Source: Neurospora crassa OR74A
Lineage: Eukaryota; Ascomycota; Sordariomycetes; Sordariales; Sordariaceae
Length of the DNA: 64,000 nucleotides
NCBI RefSeq assembly: GCF_000182925.2
Contig: NC_026507.1
Location: 1,178,001-1,242,000, forward strand
Direction: 5' to 3'
Below the pieces are notes generated by a model. That model saw nothing but the letters and a program-made list of their open reading frames with translations. It was not told the DNA's origin and did not search any database. A program made the translations under genes and the position numbers. Below are positions 63,310 to 64,000 of the stretch, one piece after another (the stretch's first letter is position 1; the number at the start of each line of letters is the position of its first letter).

Positions 63310-64000
63310 CTCAACATTTTCTTTTTTTGTGATCTTTCTCGCTTTTCACTTTCCTGCGTTGATTTTTTTTTCTTTTAGTGTTTCTTTGTAATACATACCT
63401 AGGTTTGTGGGGTTTCTGATATGTAAGCCGAAGTGGACCAAATAATGCTCCGGGCTTGGTTCCTCCGCCCAAGGTCTCCACTACCGCCCGGTCCGCTCCC
63501 GCTCCGGGAGTCCGGGTCCGGCTTTGTGACTTGTAGCTTGGCTGGTCATCTCGAGCGTCGTCCTTGTTGTTGACTGCTGTAAAGACAACGCGGGTTTGTG
63601 ATAACTACCTATGTTATACCTACGTACCTAACCTTGCTTACATCCCTAGCTCTTTCTATGTTAATTAGTTGGCAGTTGTTGTGCTCATTTCAGATGAGTC
63701 GTACAATCTACATGTATAAATTCCTATTGAGGTTTTTGTCTTGACCCCCAAACTTCAGTTGCTAACCATCGTGGTTACCTATGCTGTACCATCGTTTAAT
63801 ATTTAGTGTCATGGCTATGGACACAGTTATACCTTACTTTCACCTTCACGAACTCGCTTATCAGGACAATGCGCGCAGGGGATGGGATTTGACGGGGGAA
63901 GGAGCAGCGTGTAAGCCACTGCTGAGTAAGCCACCCGTTGACCTCTTCTCCTTTTTTTTTTTTTCATTTAATGTGGGATAACGATGGTGGTATCCCCATT
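63310..64000. other. End of window, no gene recognised
   Basis: The stretch has T-rich runs and short frames only. A gene may begin beyond the window. Confidence 0.35.
63317..63328 (+). terminator. Pol III terminator of initiator tRNA-Met
   Basis: TTTT, a C, then seven T begin 8 bases after the tRNA end. Confidence 0.75.

Noticed and set aside
1-64000. CRISPR arrays, rRNA genes, prokaryotic operons or phage genes
   Set aside because: No regularly spaced repeats, no rRNA motifs and no bacterial gene layout were seen; all signals are fungal.

Overview
This window comes from a filamentous ascomycete, most likely a Sordariomycete. The genes carry short spliceosomal introns of about 50-110 bp with GTNNGT donors, CTRAC branch sites and YAG acceptors. 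The protein families are typical of Pezizomycotina: a fungal rhodopsin-domain membrane protein, a DUF6604 protein, NmrA, a LovD-like beta-lactamase, a Pyr4-type terpene cyclase, and CBM1-bearing secreted enzymes. Intergenic DNA is long, with TACC/GGTA runs and purine-strand tracts. No prokaryotic features are present. The species cannot be fixed from the sequence alone. || Layout. 0.5-6.2 kb: HSP20 chaperone with a decayed copy of its own tail, a P450, a dead CE1 esterase, and an F-box/ankyrin protein. 7-15 kb: divergent MoeA-like protein, small membrane protein, TA-flanked MITE, CBM1-GDSL acetylesterase, and a Rax1-like RGS membrane protein. 15-19 kb: gene-poor stretch with a foldback element, then a rhodopsin-domain protein. 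19.6-32 kb: 1044-aa 2OG-Fe(II) oxygenase, a four-TM His-rich protein, an MFS transporter, and two convergent alpha/beta hydrolases. 34-36.6 kb: patatin lipase of the Tgl3/4/5 type. 36.6-39.9 kb: gene-poor, with a possible decayed locus. 40-49.4 kb: secreted copper amine oxidase, a membrane-anchored protein with a DUF3395-like region, a Ser/Thr-rich surface protein, tRNA-Arg(ACG) and small hypotheticals. 50-59.3 kb: NmrA, LovD-like transesterase, DUF6604 protein, and a Pyr4-like membrane terpene cyclase. 59.3-64 kb: gene-poor, with a possible solo LTR fossil, intron-bearing tRNA-Leu(AAG) and initiator tRNA-Met. || Gene relations. There are no operons and no complete pathway. The plant-biomass theme (CBM1-GDSL esterase, dead CE1 esterase) and the oxidative and tailoring enzymes (P450, amine oxidase, NmrA, LovD-like, terpene cyclase) suggest accessory metabolism. 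The 50-59 kb group resembles tailoring genes of a terpenoid cluster but lacks a core synthase or prenyltransferase in view. Exon joins were chosen by reading splice signals and confirming that the frame closes; none has been checked against transcripts.
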